From Selenomonas sp. GACV-9 (GTDB lineage: Bacteria > Bacillota > Negativicutes > Selenomonadales > Selenomonadaceae), in the NCBI GenBank assembly GCA_900116485.1, contig FPAX01000018.1, forward strand, positions 1-44,298: 44,298 nucleotides of DNA. Reading direction: 5' to 3'. The notes below the pieces were generated by a model that did not search any database, had not been told where the DNA came from, and saw only the letters and a program-made list of their open reading frames with translations. Position 1 is the first letter of the stretch. Each line of letters starts with the position of its first letter. Shown piece by piece: positions 1 through 8,914 of this stretch. The position numbers and the translations under genes were made by a program.

Positions 1-342
<342 letters not shown>

Positions 343-517
343 AAGCAGCGAGTTAAGTTTGAAGGAACGAAGTGACGCGCAAACTTTTACGAGTCGCTTA
401 CTCCGAGCGAAACGCAAGTGGAGCGAGTGAGTTTCCTTTAAGCATAGCAAGCCAGTCCTAGAAAGTTCGTAACAAACACATCGCATTTCTTCTGTATAGT
501 TTTGAGTATACATCGTT
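343..517 (+). other. rRNA trailer with inverted repeats, no 5S gene
   Basis: The stretch between the 23S end and the terminator holds an imperfect inverted repeat: AGCGAGTTAAGTTTG near 346-360 against CAAACTTTTACGAGTCGCT near 380-398. This could be part of a pre-rRNA processing stem. A second weaker pair lies around 398-432. No 5S rRNA, tRNA or protein gene was recognised here. Confidence 0.5.
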
Positions 518-545
518 AAAGCGAGCCAAGTGGCTCGCTTTTTTT
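518..545 (+). terminator. Rho-independent terminator of the rRNA operon
   Basis: A 10-bp perfect stem (AAAGCGAGCC 518-527, GGCTCGCTTT 532-541) with a 4-nt loop runs into a T tract on the plus strand. It ends the rRNA transcript directly after the trailer, which supports the view that no 5S gene belongs to this end of the operon. Confidence 0.9.
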
Positions 546-574
546 GTTTCTCTATTGTATTTTATTTTGCCCAT

Positions 575-600
575 GAAAAAAGCCTTCCCGCAGGAAGGCT
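575..600 (-). terminator. Terminator of the AdoMetDC-like gene
   Basis: An 8-bp stem (581-588 with 593-600, loop 589-592) is followed on the minus strand by a run of T (complement of the A run at 576-580). It sits just past the stop codon of the minus-strand gene at 611-1069. Confidence 0.85.
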
Positions 601-610
601 GATCTTATTC

Positions 611-1069
611 TTATTGATGATTTCTGCGGGCCAGAGCACGGATGACTTTGGCGCCAGTATTGTGGATCTTGCGCAGCGGTGCAACCTTTGTGGTTATTTT
701 CGGTTTGATTTCCTTGGCATTCCCGAAGTTGCCGCGCTTGAGGACGGTGGTCTTTGTCTTATCCGGTTTGAAGAAGTTGCGGATTTCTTTAGAGACCTGA
801 TCTGGTTCAGCGTCTTCATGACAGAGGAACACATCGAGAGCAACGTACTTCAGATCCGTATAGATATGAAGGGAAAGATGACCATCTTCGAGGAAGGCGA
901 TGAGGATGTAATGATCCTCATCAAGCTGCTTTACATCGAGCTTGACAATCTTGTGCCCACTCTGCTGCAGGGCATCTTTGAGGTTTTCCTGGATGAGTTC
1001 TATATCTGTGAGTTTATTGTTTTTGCAGTTGAATAGATCGGCCGTTAAATGACGGGCTAATATTTTCAC
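611..1069 (-). CDS. S-adenosylmethionine decarboxylase family protein lacking the pyruvoyl serine
   Basis: The 152-aa product aligns without gaps over its first ~90 residues to the class 1B bacterial/archaeal AdoMet decarboxylase proenzyme as I recall the Thermotoga sequence (RHL near 6-8, HLSLH at 64-68, ALDVF at 77-81, C83). Members of this family cut themselves between Glu62 and Ser63, and Ser63 becomes the pyruvoyl cofactor. Here those positions are Asp62-Gly63, and the processing residue Ser55 is Ile. His68 and Cys83 are kept. The protein therefore cannot make a pyruvoyl group by the known route. It has an extra ~25-residue basic tail. The start is a GTG with AAGGAGCG upstream. It is a single-gene unit with its own promoter and terminator. 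Ordinary spermidine-pathway decarboxylase activity is unlikely; its real job is unknown. Confidence 0.8.
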   Translation of the reverse strand: MKILARHLTADLFNCKNNKLTDIELIQENLKDALQQSGHKIVKLDVKQLDEDHYILIAFLEDGHLSLHIYTDLKYVALDVFLCHEDAEPDQVSKEIRNFFKPDKTKTTVLKRGNFGNAKEIKPKITTKVAPLRKIHNTGAKVIRALARRNHQ

Positions 1070-1123
1070 TATTTCTTACGCTCCTTTTAATATGCTAGGA
1101 TGACGATAAAACATATACATTAC

Positions 1124-1153
1124 ATTATAGTTGATTGCAGGGGATGGCGTCAA
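1124..1153 (-). promoter_or_regulatory. Sigma-A type promoter of the AdoMetDC-like gene
   Basis: On the minus strand TTGACG (1153-1148) and TATAAT (1129-1124) are 18 nt apart. This places the start of transcription about 50 nt upstream of the GTG start at 1069, in the gap between this gene and the DHHW-protein gene. Confidence 0.75.
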
Positions 1154-1174
1154 GAGGGCGCCTGTTTACCTGCC

Positions 1175-2512
1175 CTAACGGAAATCATAGTCGTCTTGAT
1201 GAGAATTACGTTCCAACGGGTAATCCAGTTCGATGGTGTGAAGAACCAGTACGAAGTCAGGATGCGTCTCATTGATATATCTGCGGATACTCCCTTTGAA
1301 CCAGCGGGGATCGATGATATCCATCTGCCTTACGCAGAGAGCCAGAAAGGGAGCCACACTGTTGGCAAAGGAGTCCTTAATCATGAGAATTTTAACATCT
1401 GCCACTTCAGGTGCAAAGTTCTCGATACGAATCAGGGAGCAATCGGCATAGTTGTAAGCCGCATAGGGATTGGAACCGTAAAAATCTTTATGCTCCAGTT
1501 CGTGCATGTCGTAGGTGATAGAAAAATCCCCATAAGTATCAATGCCCAGTCCGGGAATTTCGTAATGCAGGCAGGTGGGGAAAAGGGGATAAAGAAGCAT
1601 AAAATCGTCGGGCTTAGCCAAAACGGTGGTCATCCGCTTACCCTGGCTGCCCAGGAAGTAAGCCGGATAATGTTCCTGCCGATAGCTGGCCAAAGACAGC
1701 CGGTCTTTGGGGAAAGGGATATCTCCTGCAGTTTCCAGCCATTGGGCGATATGCGTAGCTGCCCAGAGGCCGGTGGTGGGCAGCCAGTGATGGTCTGTCC
1801 GGAAGAATAACTGATGGTAAGGTGTGTCAGGAAAATCCTTGTGCATGTATGGATACAGGTCAAGGGCGGCGATACCGCGCGTCTGCAATCCCTGCAGCAT
1901 TGCATCTTTTTTTTGCAGACTGAAATCCAGCTGGCCGATGAAAGTGCTATCTGTTGCCGTGTCTAGGGCAGGCGGATTGGGAACGAACAGAAATTTTGCG
2001 CCCTGCTGCTTACAAAAATCAGCTAAGGAAGCTGTTTCGTTAATGTACTCCTGAATGTCAAAGGGCAGGGTGGGGAAAAAGAGCCAGCCATCGGCCAGCA
2101 TCTGTACGCTGCCGATGGTCAGCGGACGGATATTCCAGCCAATGAGCTGGTCATAGCGCCGGCCAGTTTCTACGATGTTCGTGTAACCGGGGAAATAAGT
2201 TTCGCTCCAGCTGGCAATGCGGGCCTGTTCTTCCCGTATTTTGTTTTCCTGCTGACGTATTTCTGTCAGTAAGGAGCGCTCCGGCTGTGGTTCAAGGAAA
2301 GGATAGAGACCAGCCCAGTCAATATCTTTTTCCCGAGGATGGATACGTTCGGGCAGACGCCAATTATCCCAAAGAACTAGCCTGGTCAGTGCGTTGTACC
2401 ATTTACAGTGGTCAATCAGAACTACCACGGTAAACCAGCGGATAAATATCATGGCAAAAGCCAGCACTAAAAGCCCAGCGCAAAAACGCATCATATAGTC
2501 ACGAATGCTCAT
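1175..2512 (-). CDS. DHHW/AlgX-AlgJ-like SGNH-fold protein, partner of MBOAT acyltransferase
   Basis: The 445-aa protein has one N-terminal membrane segment (about residues 9-33), then an extracytoplasmic domain of the SGNH-hydrolase-like AlgX/AlgJ or DHHW type. The hallmark residues are the D240-H241-H242-W243 motif and the K379-D380-S381-F382 motif carrying the likely nucleophile Ser. It starts 9 nt after the stop of the MBOAT gene, with GAGGT seven bases before the ATG, so the two are co-transcribed. In alginate and similar systems the MBOAT protein passes an acyl group across the membrane and the SGNH partner transfers it to a surface polysaccharide. By analogy this pair probably O-acylates a cell-surface glycan; the substrate is not shown by the sequence. 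Confidence 0.8.
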   Translation of the reverse strand: MSIRDYMMRFCAGLLVLAFAMIFIRWFTVVVLIDHCKWYNALTRLVLWDNWRLPERIHPREKDIDWAGLYPFLEPQPERSLLTEIRQQENKIREEQARIASWSETYFPGYTNIVETGRRYDQLIGWNIRPLTIGSVQMLADGWLFFPTLPFDIQEYINETASLADFCKQQGAKFLFVPNPPALDTATDSTFIGQLDFSLQKKDAMLQGLQTRGIAALDLYPYMHKDFPDTPYHQLFFRTDHHWLPTTGLWAATHIAQWLETAGDIPFPKDRLSLASYRQEHYPAYFLGSQGKRMTTVLAKPDDFMLLYPLFPTCLHYEIPGLGIDTYGDFSITYDMHELEHKDFYGSNPYAAYNYADCSLIRIENFAPEVADVKILMIKDSFANSVAPFLALCVRQMDIIDPRWFKGSIRRYINETHPDFVLVLHTIELDYPLERNSHQDDYDFR

Positions 2513-2521
2513 AGCTATACC

Positions 2522-3916
2522 TCAAAAGTTAAAATAGATAAAGGGATTATAATTCCCCGCTACAGTAGCAATAAGGGAAAGCAGAAAGAGAATCGTAGCC
2601 AGACAAGGCTCGGCCACTGAGTGCCAACAGCGCCAGTGCGCAGCAAGCCAAGGATAGAGGGGAAGAGAAAAAGCCAGCCCCATAAGCCAGATCAGCCAGC
2701 CGTTGCTGAGAAAATGTACAGCCCGTTCATCAAAGAGCGGATTACCGGCCTGTCCCCACATCATGCTTAGATAAGACAGGCTTTGTCCAAGATCAGGAAA
2801 CTGGAATATCACCCAGGCAGTAATGACAGCCAGCAACGTGTAGAGATGACCGAAAATACCAATGTGATCAGTAAAGCTGGTAAACTTTTCCAGAATCAGC
2901 AACAGGAAATAAATCAGTCCCCAAACTAAAAAGGTCCAATTGGCGCCATGCCAGAAGCCTGTCAGCGACCAAACGATAAAGAGGTTTAAGGCCAGACGTC
3001 CACGGTTGCACCGGCTGCCGCCGAGCGGAATATAGACATAGTCCCGGAACCAGGAGGACAGAGAGATATGCCAGCGGCGCCAAAATTCCGTTACACTGCG
3101 GGAAATATAGGGATAGTTGAAATTTTCCCGGAAATGGAAGCCAAACATTTGCCCCAGTCCGATGGCCATATCCGAGTAGCCGGAGAAGTCAAAGTAAATC
3201 TGAAGCGTGTAAGCGATAGCACCGAGCCAGGCTGCTGATACGGAAAGGGTCTCCTGTCCTGCTATGAAGCGGCTGTTCATAGCAATGACTGCCAGGTAAT
3301 TGGCCAGCAGTACTTTTTTGGCTAAACCGTAACTGAAGCGTATCATGCCGGCGGTGAAATCCTGCCGGGTTTCCTGGCGGCTTACGATTTCCCGTTCAAT
3401 GTCAGCATAACGCACAATCGGGCCGGCAATAAGCTGAGGAAACAAAGCAATGTAGAGGCCGACATGCAGCACATTCTGCTGGGCCTGAGCCTTCCCGTAA
3501 TAGATATCGAGAAGATAGGAAAGAAGCTGGAAGGTAAAGAAAGAAATTCCAATGGGCAGGGCCAGCTGGATCGCAGAAAAATCTTTTTGCAGCAAAAGTC
3601 CCAGCTGAGTGGCCGCAAAGGTAAGATACTTAAAGACGAACAGCATGCTCAAATGAAAGGCGGCGCCAAGAGAAAGCCATAACTTGCGTTTCTTTGGCGT
3701 AGCTGCTGCTGTCATCCGGAGGCCAACCTGCCAGCCGGCGATGATGGAAATAAGCATCAACCAGATAAAGAAAGGCTCACCCCAGCCGTAAAAAAGAAGG
3801 CTGGCGATGAGCAATAATACATTGCGGAATTTCCGGCTTTGGCAAAATGGATTGTAGTAAAGCAGAAGTATCATTGGCAGGAATATAAACAAGAATATAT
3901 TGGAAGAAAAAACCAT
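2522..3916 (-). CDS. MBOAT family O-acyltransferase (AlgI/DltB-like)
   Basis: The 464-aa polytopic membrane protein has the membrane-bound O-acyltransferase signatures: FWRRWHISLSSWFRDYVYIP (His about 283) and GFWHGANW (catalytic His about 323). I chose the ATG at 3916 because GGAGGA stands just before it; an upstream in-frame start would add 14 unconvincing residues. It is the first gene of a two-gene unit with the DHHW protein and probably moves an acyl (often acetyl) group from the cytoplasm to the outer face of the membrane. Overall layout is AlgI-like rather than DltB, since dltA/C/D genes are absent. The acceptor glycan is unknown. Confidence 0.9.
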   Translation of the reverse strand: MVFSSNIFLFIFLPMILLLYYNPFCQSRKFRNVLLLIASLLFYGWGEPFFIWLMLISIIAGWQVGLRMTAAATPKKRKLWLSLGAAFHLSMLFVFKYLTFAATQLGLLLQKDFSAIQLALPIGISFFTFQLLSYLLDIYYGKAQAQQNVLHVGLYIALFPQLIAGPIVRYADIEREIVSRQETRQDFTAGMIRFSYGLAKKVLLANYLAVIAMNSRFIAGQETLSVSAAWLGAIAYTLQIYFDFSGYSDMAIGLGQMFGFHFRENFNYPYISRSVTEFWRRWHISLSSWFRDYVYIPLGGSRCNRGRLALNLFIVWSLTGFWHGANWTFLVWGLIYFLLLILEKFTSFTDHIGIFGHLYTLLAVITAWVIFQFPDLGQSLSYLSMMWGQAGNPLFDERAVHFLSNGWLIWLMGLAFSLPLYPWLAAHWRCWHSVAEPCLATILFLLSLIATVAGNYNPFIYFNF

Positions 3917-4044
3917 GAAGCTTCCTCCTTCGCATATTACGTTGCATGAAAGAATCATTGGTTATGTTCTACAAAAAATAGAGAAAATCCTGCCCTGGTT
4001 TTGCAAGTGGAATCTCGTGCTGCTTTATGTTTGTGTCCAGTCTG

Positions 4045-4827
4045 TTAAATGGTTTGCTTGCGTGCTTTCCAGGCCAGAGCGATAAAGCATAGGAAGGCAA
4101 GCGTAAAGGCAACGAAGCTGGTGGTCTGTGCACTGGTCATGAAGGCAAGCGTCTTTTCGGCGTAATCGCCGCGGAGAAATTCAAGGCCAAAGCGAGCGGC
4201 ACTGTAGAGCATGACATAGAGGGCGAAGCATTGCCCTTTGGCATGTTTGGTGCAGCGATACATGAGCAGTATGGCGAAGATGACGACGTCGAGCTGTCCC
4301 TCCCAGATCTCGGCGGGCCAGAGTGGCTGTGTGCCATAGGTATGGGCAGCCAGTGTCGTGGCAGGATAAACAATGCCAAAGGAGCTGCCAGTCGGTGCGC
4401 CGAAGGCATCACCGTTCAAGAGATTGGCACAGCGTCCCAAAGCCTGGCCGAGGATGATGGCTGGAGCTAATACGTCCATGAGATGAAGGGTGTCCAGTTT
4501 GTGATGACGGCAGTAAAGGATGCCGGCAATCACGCCGAGGGTAACGCCGCCTTGGATGGCCATGCCGCCCTGCCAGACGTTGAACAGTTCGGTCAGGTGA
4601 TGGCTGTAGTAATTCCAGTCAAAAAAGAAAACGTCCCAGAGACGGGCACCGACCAAGCCGGCAATGCCACAGTATATCCCCATGTCGACAATGTGTTTTT
4701 CATAGCCGCAACGTTCCTGTTTCGCAAGGAAGTAGCCAACGCCGGTAGCCAGGATGATGGAAAGCGACAGCACAAGTCCGTAGGCGCGGACGGGGAAGTC
4801 GCCAACAAAGAAAAGATACTGATGCAT
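4045..4827 (-). CDS. lgt: Prolipoprotein diacylglyceryl transferase
   Basis: The 260-aa multi-pass membrane enzyme transfers diacylglyceryl from phosphatidylglycerol to the lipobox cysteine of prolipoproteins. The Lgt signature is clear: GRCANLLNGDAFG at 131-143, with R132, N135 and N138 matching the E. coli key residues. Two departures are visible. The residue matching E. coli His103 (HGG) is Gln92 (QGG), and the acidic residue of the signature is Asp140 instead of Glu. Firmicute enzymes are known to vary at the first site. The ATG at 4827 is preceded by GGAGG at five bases; an in-frame TTG four codons upstream overlaps that site and is rejected. A client is present in the window: the cyclophilin lipoprotein at 17110. 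Confidence 0.95.
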   Translation of the reverse strand: MHQYLFFVGDFPVRAYGLVLSLSIILATGVGYFLAKQERCGYEKHIVDMGIYCGIAGLVGARLWDVFFFDWNYYSHHLTELFNVWQGGMAIQGGVTLGVIAGILYCRHHKLDTLHLMDVLAPAIILGQALGRCANLLNGDAFGAPTGSSFGIVYPATTLAAHTYGTQPLWPAEIWEGQLDVVIFAILLMYRCTKHAKGQCFALYVMLYSAARFGLEFLRGDYAEKTLAFMTSAQTTSFVAFTLAFLCFIALAWKARKQTI

Positions 4828-4942
4828 ATAGGCCTCCAAAAGATTCCCCAGCTGTCTGGCAGCTGGATAATTTGTCGTTGAAACACTGTTAATTATAGCT
4901 TACGCGATCAGAAAATTGAAGGATGGGATTTTGAAAAAAGAA

Positions 4943-4971
4943 TTGAATTATGTCCTTTCGTATGGTACAAT
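4943..4971 (+). promoter_or_regulatory. Promoter of the ileS T-box leader
   Basis: TTGAAT (4943-4948), a 17-nt spacer and TACAAT (4966-4971) form a good sigma-A promoter. Transcription should start near 4978, at the beginning of the T-box leader. Confidence 0.7.
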
Positions 4972-4977
4972 AAGTGC

Positions 4978-5226
4978 TGTTAACATGTAAATGCGTGGAT
5001 GAAGAGAGTATGTCTTCGACGAAAGCAAAAGCGAGCCGGGGCAGGTGTGAGCCGGCAGTGAGTAGCGAGGGCAGAAAATCACTTCGGAGCAGCAGGCTGA
5101 AAGACGACGATTAGGCCGGGCCGGTATTCCCCGTTACGGAATAGCGTATGATGGTACGTGAAAAATAGGTGGTTTTAGTGTAGGTATTACAGCCTGCATC
5201 CTGTTTTGGGATGCAGGCTTTTTTCT
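4978..5226 (+). promoter_or_regulatory. T-box leader (Ile, specifier ATC) of ileS
   Basis: This leader has the parts of a tRNA-sensing T-box. A long stem I domain carries an ATC isoleucine codon at 5078-5080, in the context GAAAATCACT, followed by the conserved-looking GCAGCAGGCTGAAAG. A T-box-like segment TAGGTGGTTTTAG has its TGGT at 5170-5173 to pair with the ACCA end of uncharged tRNA-Ile. A strong terminator hairpin (5191-5219) with a T run follows. The competing antiterminator should form when uncharged tRNA-Ile binds. The same segments line up with the Leu leader at 10080, which supports the specifier assignment. Confidence 0.88.
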
Positions 5227-5246
5227 ATTATGAGGAGGAATCCGCT

Positions 5247-8200
5247 TTGTACAGTAAGGTAGACACCAACCTGAACTTCGTGGAACGGGAGAAGGAAGTC
5301 CTGAAGTTCTGGAAAGACAACAACATTGCCCAGAAAGCTATCGACCAGCGCGAAGGCTGCGATACGTTCACATTCTATGATGGCCCGCCGACGGCTAACG
5401 GCAAGCCCCATATCGGCCATGTCCTGACCCGCGTCATCAAGGATATGCTGCCGCGCTTCCAGTCCATGAAGGGCAAGAAGGTCCTGCGCAAAGCTGGTTG
5501 GGATACTCATGGGCTTCCGGTTGAGCTGGAGGTAGAGAAGGCTGTTGGCATCAATGGCAAGGAACAGATTGAAGAGTACGGCATCGAGCCCTTCATCAAG
5601 AAGTGCCGTGAGTCGGTCTGGAAGTACAAGGGCATGTGGGAAGAATTCTCCGATGTCGTCGGCTTCTGGGCGGATATGGACAATCCGTATATCACCTACG
5701 AGAACAACTTCATCGAGTCCGAGTGGTGGGCGCTCAAGGAAATCTGGAACAAGGGTCTCCTGTATAAGGGCTATAAGGTTGTACCGTACTGCCCGCGCTG
5801 CGGCACCCCGCTGTCGAGCCATGAGGTAGCTCAGGGCTATAAAGATGTCACTGAGCGTTCGGCGATGGTTACGTTCAAGGTAAAGGATGAGGAGAACACG
5901 TTCTTCCTCGCCTGGACGACGACGCCGTGGACGCTTCCGTCGAACCTCGCGCTCTGCGTAAATCCGGCCGTAGACTATGTGAAACTGCGCGTCAATGGCA
6001 AAGATTACATCCTCGCCGAGGCGCTGGTGGAAAAAGTATTTGAAGGCGTTGAGGGTGAGCGTGAAGTCCTTGAAAAATTCAAGGGCCAGGAGCTTGAAGG
6101 CCGCGCGTATGAGCCGCTTTATCCGTTTGCCAATGCTGCGGTTGCCAAACAGCCAGGCAAGAAGGCACATATTGTAACCTGTGATGATTATGTTACCACG
6201 GAAGATGGTACGGGTATCGTTCATCTGGCTCCGGCCTTCGGTGAAGACGATAACCGGGTCTGCCAGAAGTACAACATCGCTTTTGTCAACCTCGTCAACG
6301 GCAAGGGCGAACTGACGGAGGAGACGGATTGGGCCGGCGTATTCGTCAAGAAGGCTGATCCGATGATTCTCGAGGATTTGGAGAAGAAGGGCCTGCTCTT
6401 CAAGGCACCAGAATTCACCCATAGCTATCCGCATTGCTGGCGCTGCGATACGCCGCTGCTCTACTATGCGCGTTCGACCTGGTTCATCAAGATGACTGAT
6501 GTCAAAGACGAACTCGTCGCCAACAACAACACGGTCAATTGGATCCCGAAATCCATCGGCAAGGGCCGCTTCGGCGACTGGCTCGAGCATGTCCAGGATT
6601 GGGGCCTTTCCCGTAACCGTTACTGGGGTACGCCGCTGCCGGTCTGGGAGTGCGAATGCGGTCATCAGCATACGATCGGTTCCATTGAGGAACTCAAGTC
6701 CATGTCGGACAACTGCCCGGAGGAAATCGAGCTGCATCGTCCGTTCATTGATAAAGTGACGATTAAATGCCCGCAGTGCGGCAAAGAAATGCATCGTGTA
6801 TCCGAGGTTATCGACTGCTGGTTCGATTCGGGTTCCATGCCCTTTGCCCAGTGGCATTATCCGTTTGAGAACAAGGACATCTTTGAGAAGCGCTTCCCGG
6901 CTGACTTCATCTCCGAAGCTGTCGACCAGACTCGCGGCTGGTTCTACTCGCTGATGGCTATCTCGACGCTGCTGTTCCACAAAGCACCCTACAAGAATGT
7001 CATCGTTCTCGGCCATGTCCAGGATAAGGACGGCCGCAAGATGAGCAAGTCCAAGGGCAATGCCGTTGACCCGATGGATGCCCTGCGCCAGCACGGTGCC
7101 GACGCTATCCGCTGGTACTTCTATGAGAACAGTGCCCCGTGGCTGCCGAACCGCTTCCATGATGATGCGGTACAGGAAGGCCAGCGCAAATTCATGGGTA
7201 CCCTCTGGAATACCTATGCTTTCTTCGTGCTTTATGCGAATATCGACCAGTTCGATGCAACGAAATACACGCTGGATTACGACAAGCTCAGCGTCATGGA
7301 TAAATGGGTTCTTTCCCGTCTCAACACGATGGTCAAGGAAGTGGACAAAGACCTTTCAAGCTATCGCGTAACTGAGGCTGCCAAAGCCCTGCAGGAATTT
7401 GTGGACCAGCTCTCCAACTGGTATGTTCGTGGCAGCCGCAGCCGCTTCTGGGCTAAGGGCATGGAGCAGGATAAGATCAATGCCTATATGACGCTCTGGA
7501 CGGCACTGGTCACCACGGCTAAGACGGCCGCGCCGATGGTTCCCTTCATCACGGAGTCCATCTACCGCAACCTCGTCTGCAGCATTGATGCGCAGGCACC
7601 GGAGTCCGTACATTTGGCTGACTTCCCAGTGGCAAACGACGCCTGGATTGACGAAGAGCTTGAGGCCAATATGGAACTTGTACTGGAAATCGTCGTCCTG
7701 GGCCGTGCATCCCGCAACGAGACGAATATCAAGAACCGCCAGCCGGTTGCTAACATGTTCGTCCATGCCGAGCGCGAGCTGCCGGATTTCTTCAAGAAGA
7801 TTGTCGAAGATGAGCTCAACGTCAAGGCTGTGACCTTCAAGGAAGACATGGAGGAATATCTCTCCTACAGCTTCAAGCCCCAGTTCCGTGTCCTCGGACC
7901 GAAGGTTGGCAAGCAGATCGGCGAGATCAAGGCTGCCCTTGGCAAGCTCAACGGCTCTCAGGCTAAGGCCGAGCTCGACAGCACGGGGACCCTCAAATTG
8001 ACGCTGTCCAGCGGCGAAGTCACGCTGACGCCGGAGGATGTTGAGGTTTCGATGGCCCAGAAAGAAGGCTTTAACTGCCAGCGTTACAACGGTGTGACGA
8101 TTGCCCTGGATACGACGCTTACGGAAGAGCTGCTGGAAGAGGGCTTTGTGCGCGAGGTCATCAGCAAGGTGCAGACCATGCGCAAGGAAAACGGCTTTGA

Positions 8201-8381
8201 GGTCACGGACCATATCACGGTCAGCCTCAGCGGCAATGAAAAGCTTGCGAACATCGTCAAGAAGAACGAAGAGTACCTCAAGGAAATCACGCTGGCTGAT
8301 ACGGTTGTTTATGGCAGCCTTGCTGGTCAGGAAAAAGAATGGAATATCAATGGTGAAATGCTGACGATTGCTGTGAAGTGA
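5247..8381 (+). CDS. ileS: Isoleucyl-tRNA synthetase (long, eukaryote-like type)
   Basis: The 1044-aa class I synthetase charges tRNA-Ile. HIGH is at 55-58 and KMSKS at 598-602, followed by GNAVDP; the core contains GWDTHGLPVE and the long editing domain. Its length and the absence of the C-terminal zinc finger of the ~930-aa bacterial form point to the IleRS2 class, shared with eukaryotes and Thermus. The start is a TTG at 5247, chosen because GAGGAGGA stands seven bases upstream and because family N-termini begin here; an upstream in-frame ATG at 5211 lies inside the T-box terminator. Expression is controlled by the Ile T-box. Confidence 0.96.
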   Translation: MYSKVDTNLNFVEREKEVLKFWKDNNIAQKAIDQREGCDTFTFYDGPPTANGKPHIGHVLTRVIKDMLPRFQSMKGKKVLRKAGWDTHGLPVELEVEKAVGINGKEQIEEYGIEPFIKKCRESVWKYKGMWEEFSDVVGFWADMDNPYITYENNFIESEWWALKEIWNKGLLYKGYKVVPYCPRCGTPLSSHEVAQGYKDVTERSAMVTFKVKDEENTFFLAWTTTPWTLPSNLALCVNPAVDYVKLRVNGKDYILAEALVEKVFEGVEGEREVLEKFKGQELEGRAYEPLYPFANAAVAKQPGKKAHIVTCDDYVTTEDGTGIVHLAPAFGEDDNRVCQKYNIAFVNLVNGKGELTEETDWAGVFVKKADPMILEDLEKKGLLFKAPEFTHSYPHCWRCDTPLLYYARSTWFIKMTDVKDELVANNNTVNWIPKSIGKGRFGDWLEHVQDWGLSRNRYWGTPLPVWECECGHQHTIGSIEELKSMSDNCPEEIELHRPFIDKVTIKCPQCGKEMHRVSEVIDCWFDSGSMPFAQWHYPFENKDIFEKRFPADFISEAVDQTRGWFYSLMAISTLLFHKAPYKNVIVLGHVQDKDGRKMSKSKGNAVDPMDALRQHGADAIRWYFYENSAPWLPNRFHDDAVQEGQRKFMGTLWNTYAFFVLYANIDQFDATKYTLDYDKLSVMDKWVLSRLNTMVKEVDKDLSSYRVTEAAKALQEFVDQLSNWYVRGSRSRFWAKGMEQDKINAYMTLWTALVTTAKTAAPMVPFITESIYRNLVCSIDAQAPESVHLADFPVANDAWIDEELEANMELVLEIVVLGRASRNETNIKNRQPVANMFVHAERELPDFFKKIVEDELNVKAVTFKEDMEEYLSYSFKPQFRVLGPKVGKQIGEIKAALGKLNGSQAKAELDSTGTLKLTLSSGEVTLTPEDVEVSMAQKEGFNCQRYNGVTIALDTTLTEELLEEGFVREVISKVQTMRKENGFEVTDHITVSLSGNEKLANIVKKNEEYLKEITLADTVVYGSLAGQEKEWNINGEMLTIAVK

Positions 8382-8396
8382 TCATCGGCTGATGTG

Positions 8397-8428
8397 GAAG
8401 GCCTTCCCAGAGGGAAGGCCTTCTTTAT
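8397..8428 (+). terminator. Terminator after ileS
   Basis: A 12-bp perfect stem (8397-8408 with 8412-8423) with a 3-nt loop is followed by a short T-rich stretch, just after the ileS stop codon. Confidence 0.85.
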
Positions 8429-8509
8429 GGAAAACTTTTTATCGTTGGCAGGAAAAGCGGGCAGCAATAAAGAACAGTTATAGGGAGAAAAGTTAAAGGA
8501 GGTCCATAC

Positions 8510-8890
8510 GTGCCAGAGAAAAAAGCAGAAGATAGCGTAGAACAACAGGAACATGGGCATATACATACACACGTCCTGGCAGATGGCACAACGATCAGCC
8601 ATACACATGGTGCGCATGGCCATCAGCACAGCCATACGCAGACGAAGGCCGTGCTCAACCGCATGTCACGGCTCATCGGTCATCTGGAGGCCATCAAGCG
8701 CATGGTGGAAGAGGGCCGGGATTGCAGCGAGGTACTGGTGCAGCTTTCGGCGGTGCGCAGTGCGATAAATGGTGTCAGCAAGATCATCCTCAAAGATCAT
8801 CTCGAGCATTGCGTTGTCGATGCCGTCAAGGAGAACGATAAAGAGGCAATCGCGCAGCTCAATAAGGCTATCGATCAATTCATGAAATAA
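8510..8890 (+). CDS. CsoR/RcnR-family metal-sensing repressor with His-rich N-terminus
   Basis: The 126-aa protein has an all-helical DUF156 core (about residues 45-126) of the CsoR/RcnR/FrmR family. C72, H97 and C101 reproduce the 25- and 4-residue spacing of the Cu(I)-binding Cys-His-Cys triad of CsoR, so copper is the best guess. In front lies an unusual segment, residues 15-42, with ten histidines in HxH patterns around ADGT, which may bind or buffer metal. The start is a GTG at 8510 with AAAGGAGGT eight bases upstream. No copper exporter or chaperone gene is adjacent; the next gene (25 nt on) encodes an HPt protein. Its target genes are not visible here. Confidence 0.88.
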   Translation: MPEKKAEDSVEQQEHGHIHTHVLADGTTISHTHGAHGHQHSHTQTKAVLNRMSRLIGHLEAIKRMVEEGRDCSEVLVQLSAVRSAINGVSKIILKDHLEHCVVDAVKENDKEAIAQLNKAIDQFMK

Positions 8891-8914
8891 GTGTAGGGAC
8901 AGGAGGCGGAACTC

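Noticed and set aside
5187..7160. 657-aa frame antisense to ileS
   Set aside because: A shadow of the GC-skewed codons of ileS; no recognisable domains, and the plus strand encodes a full synthetase.
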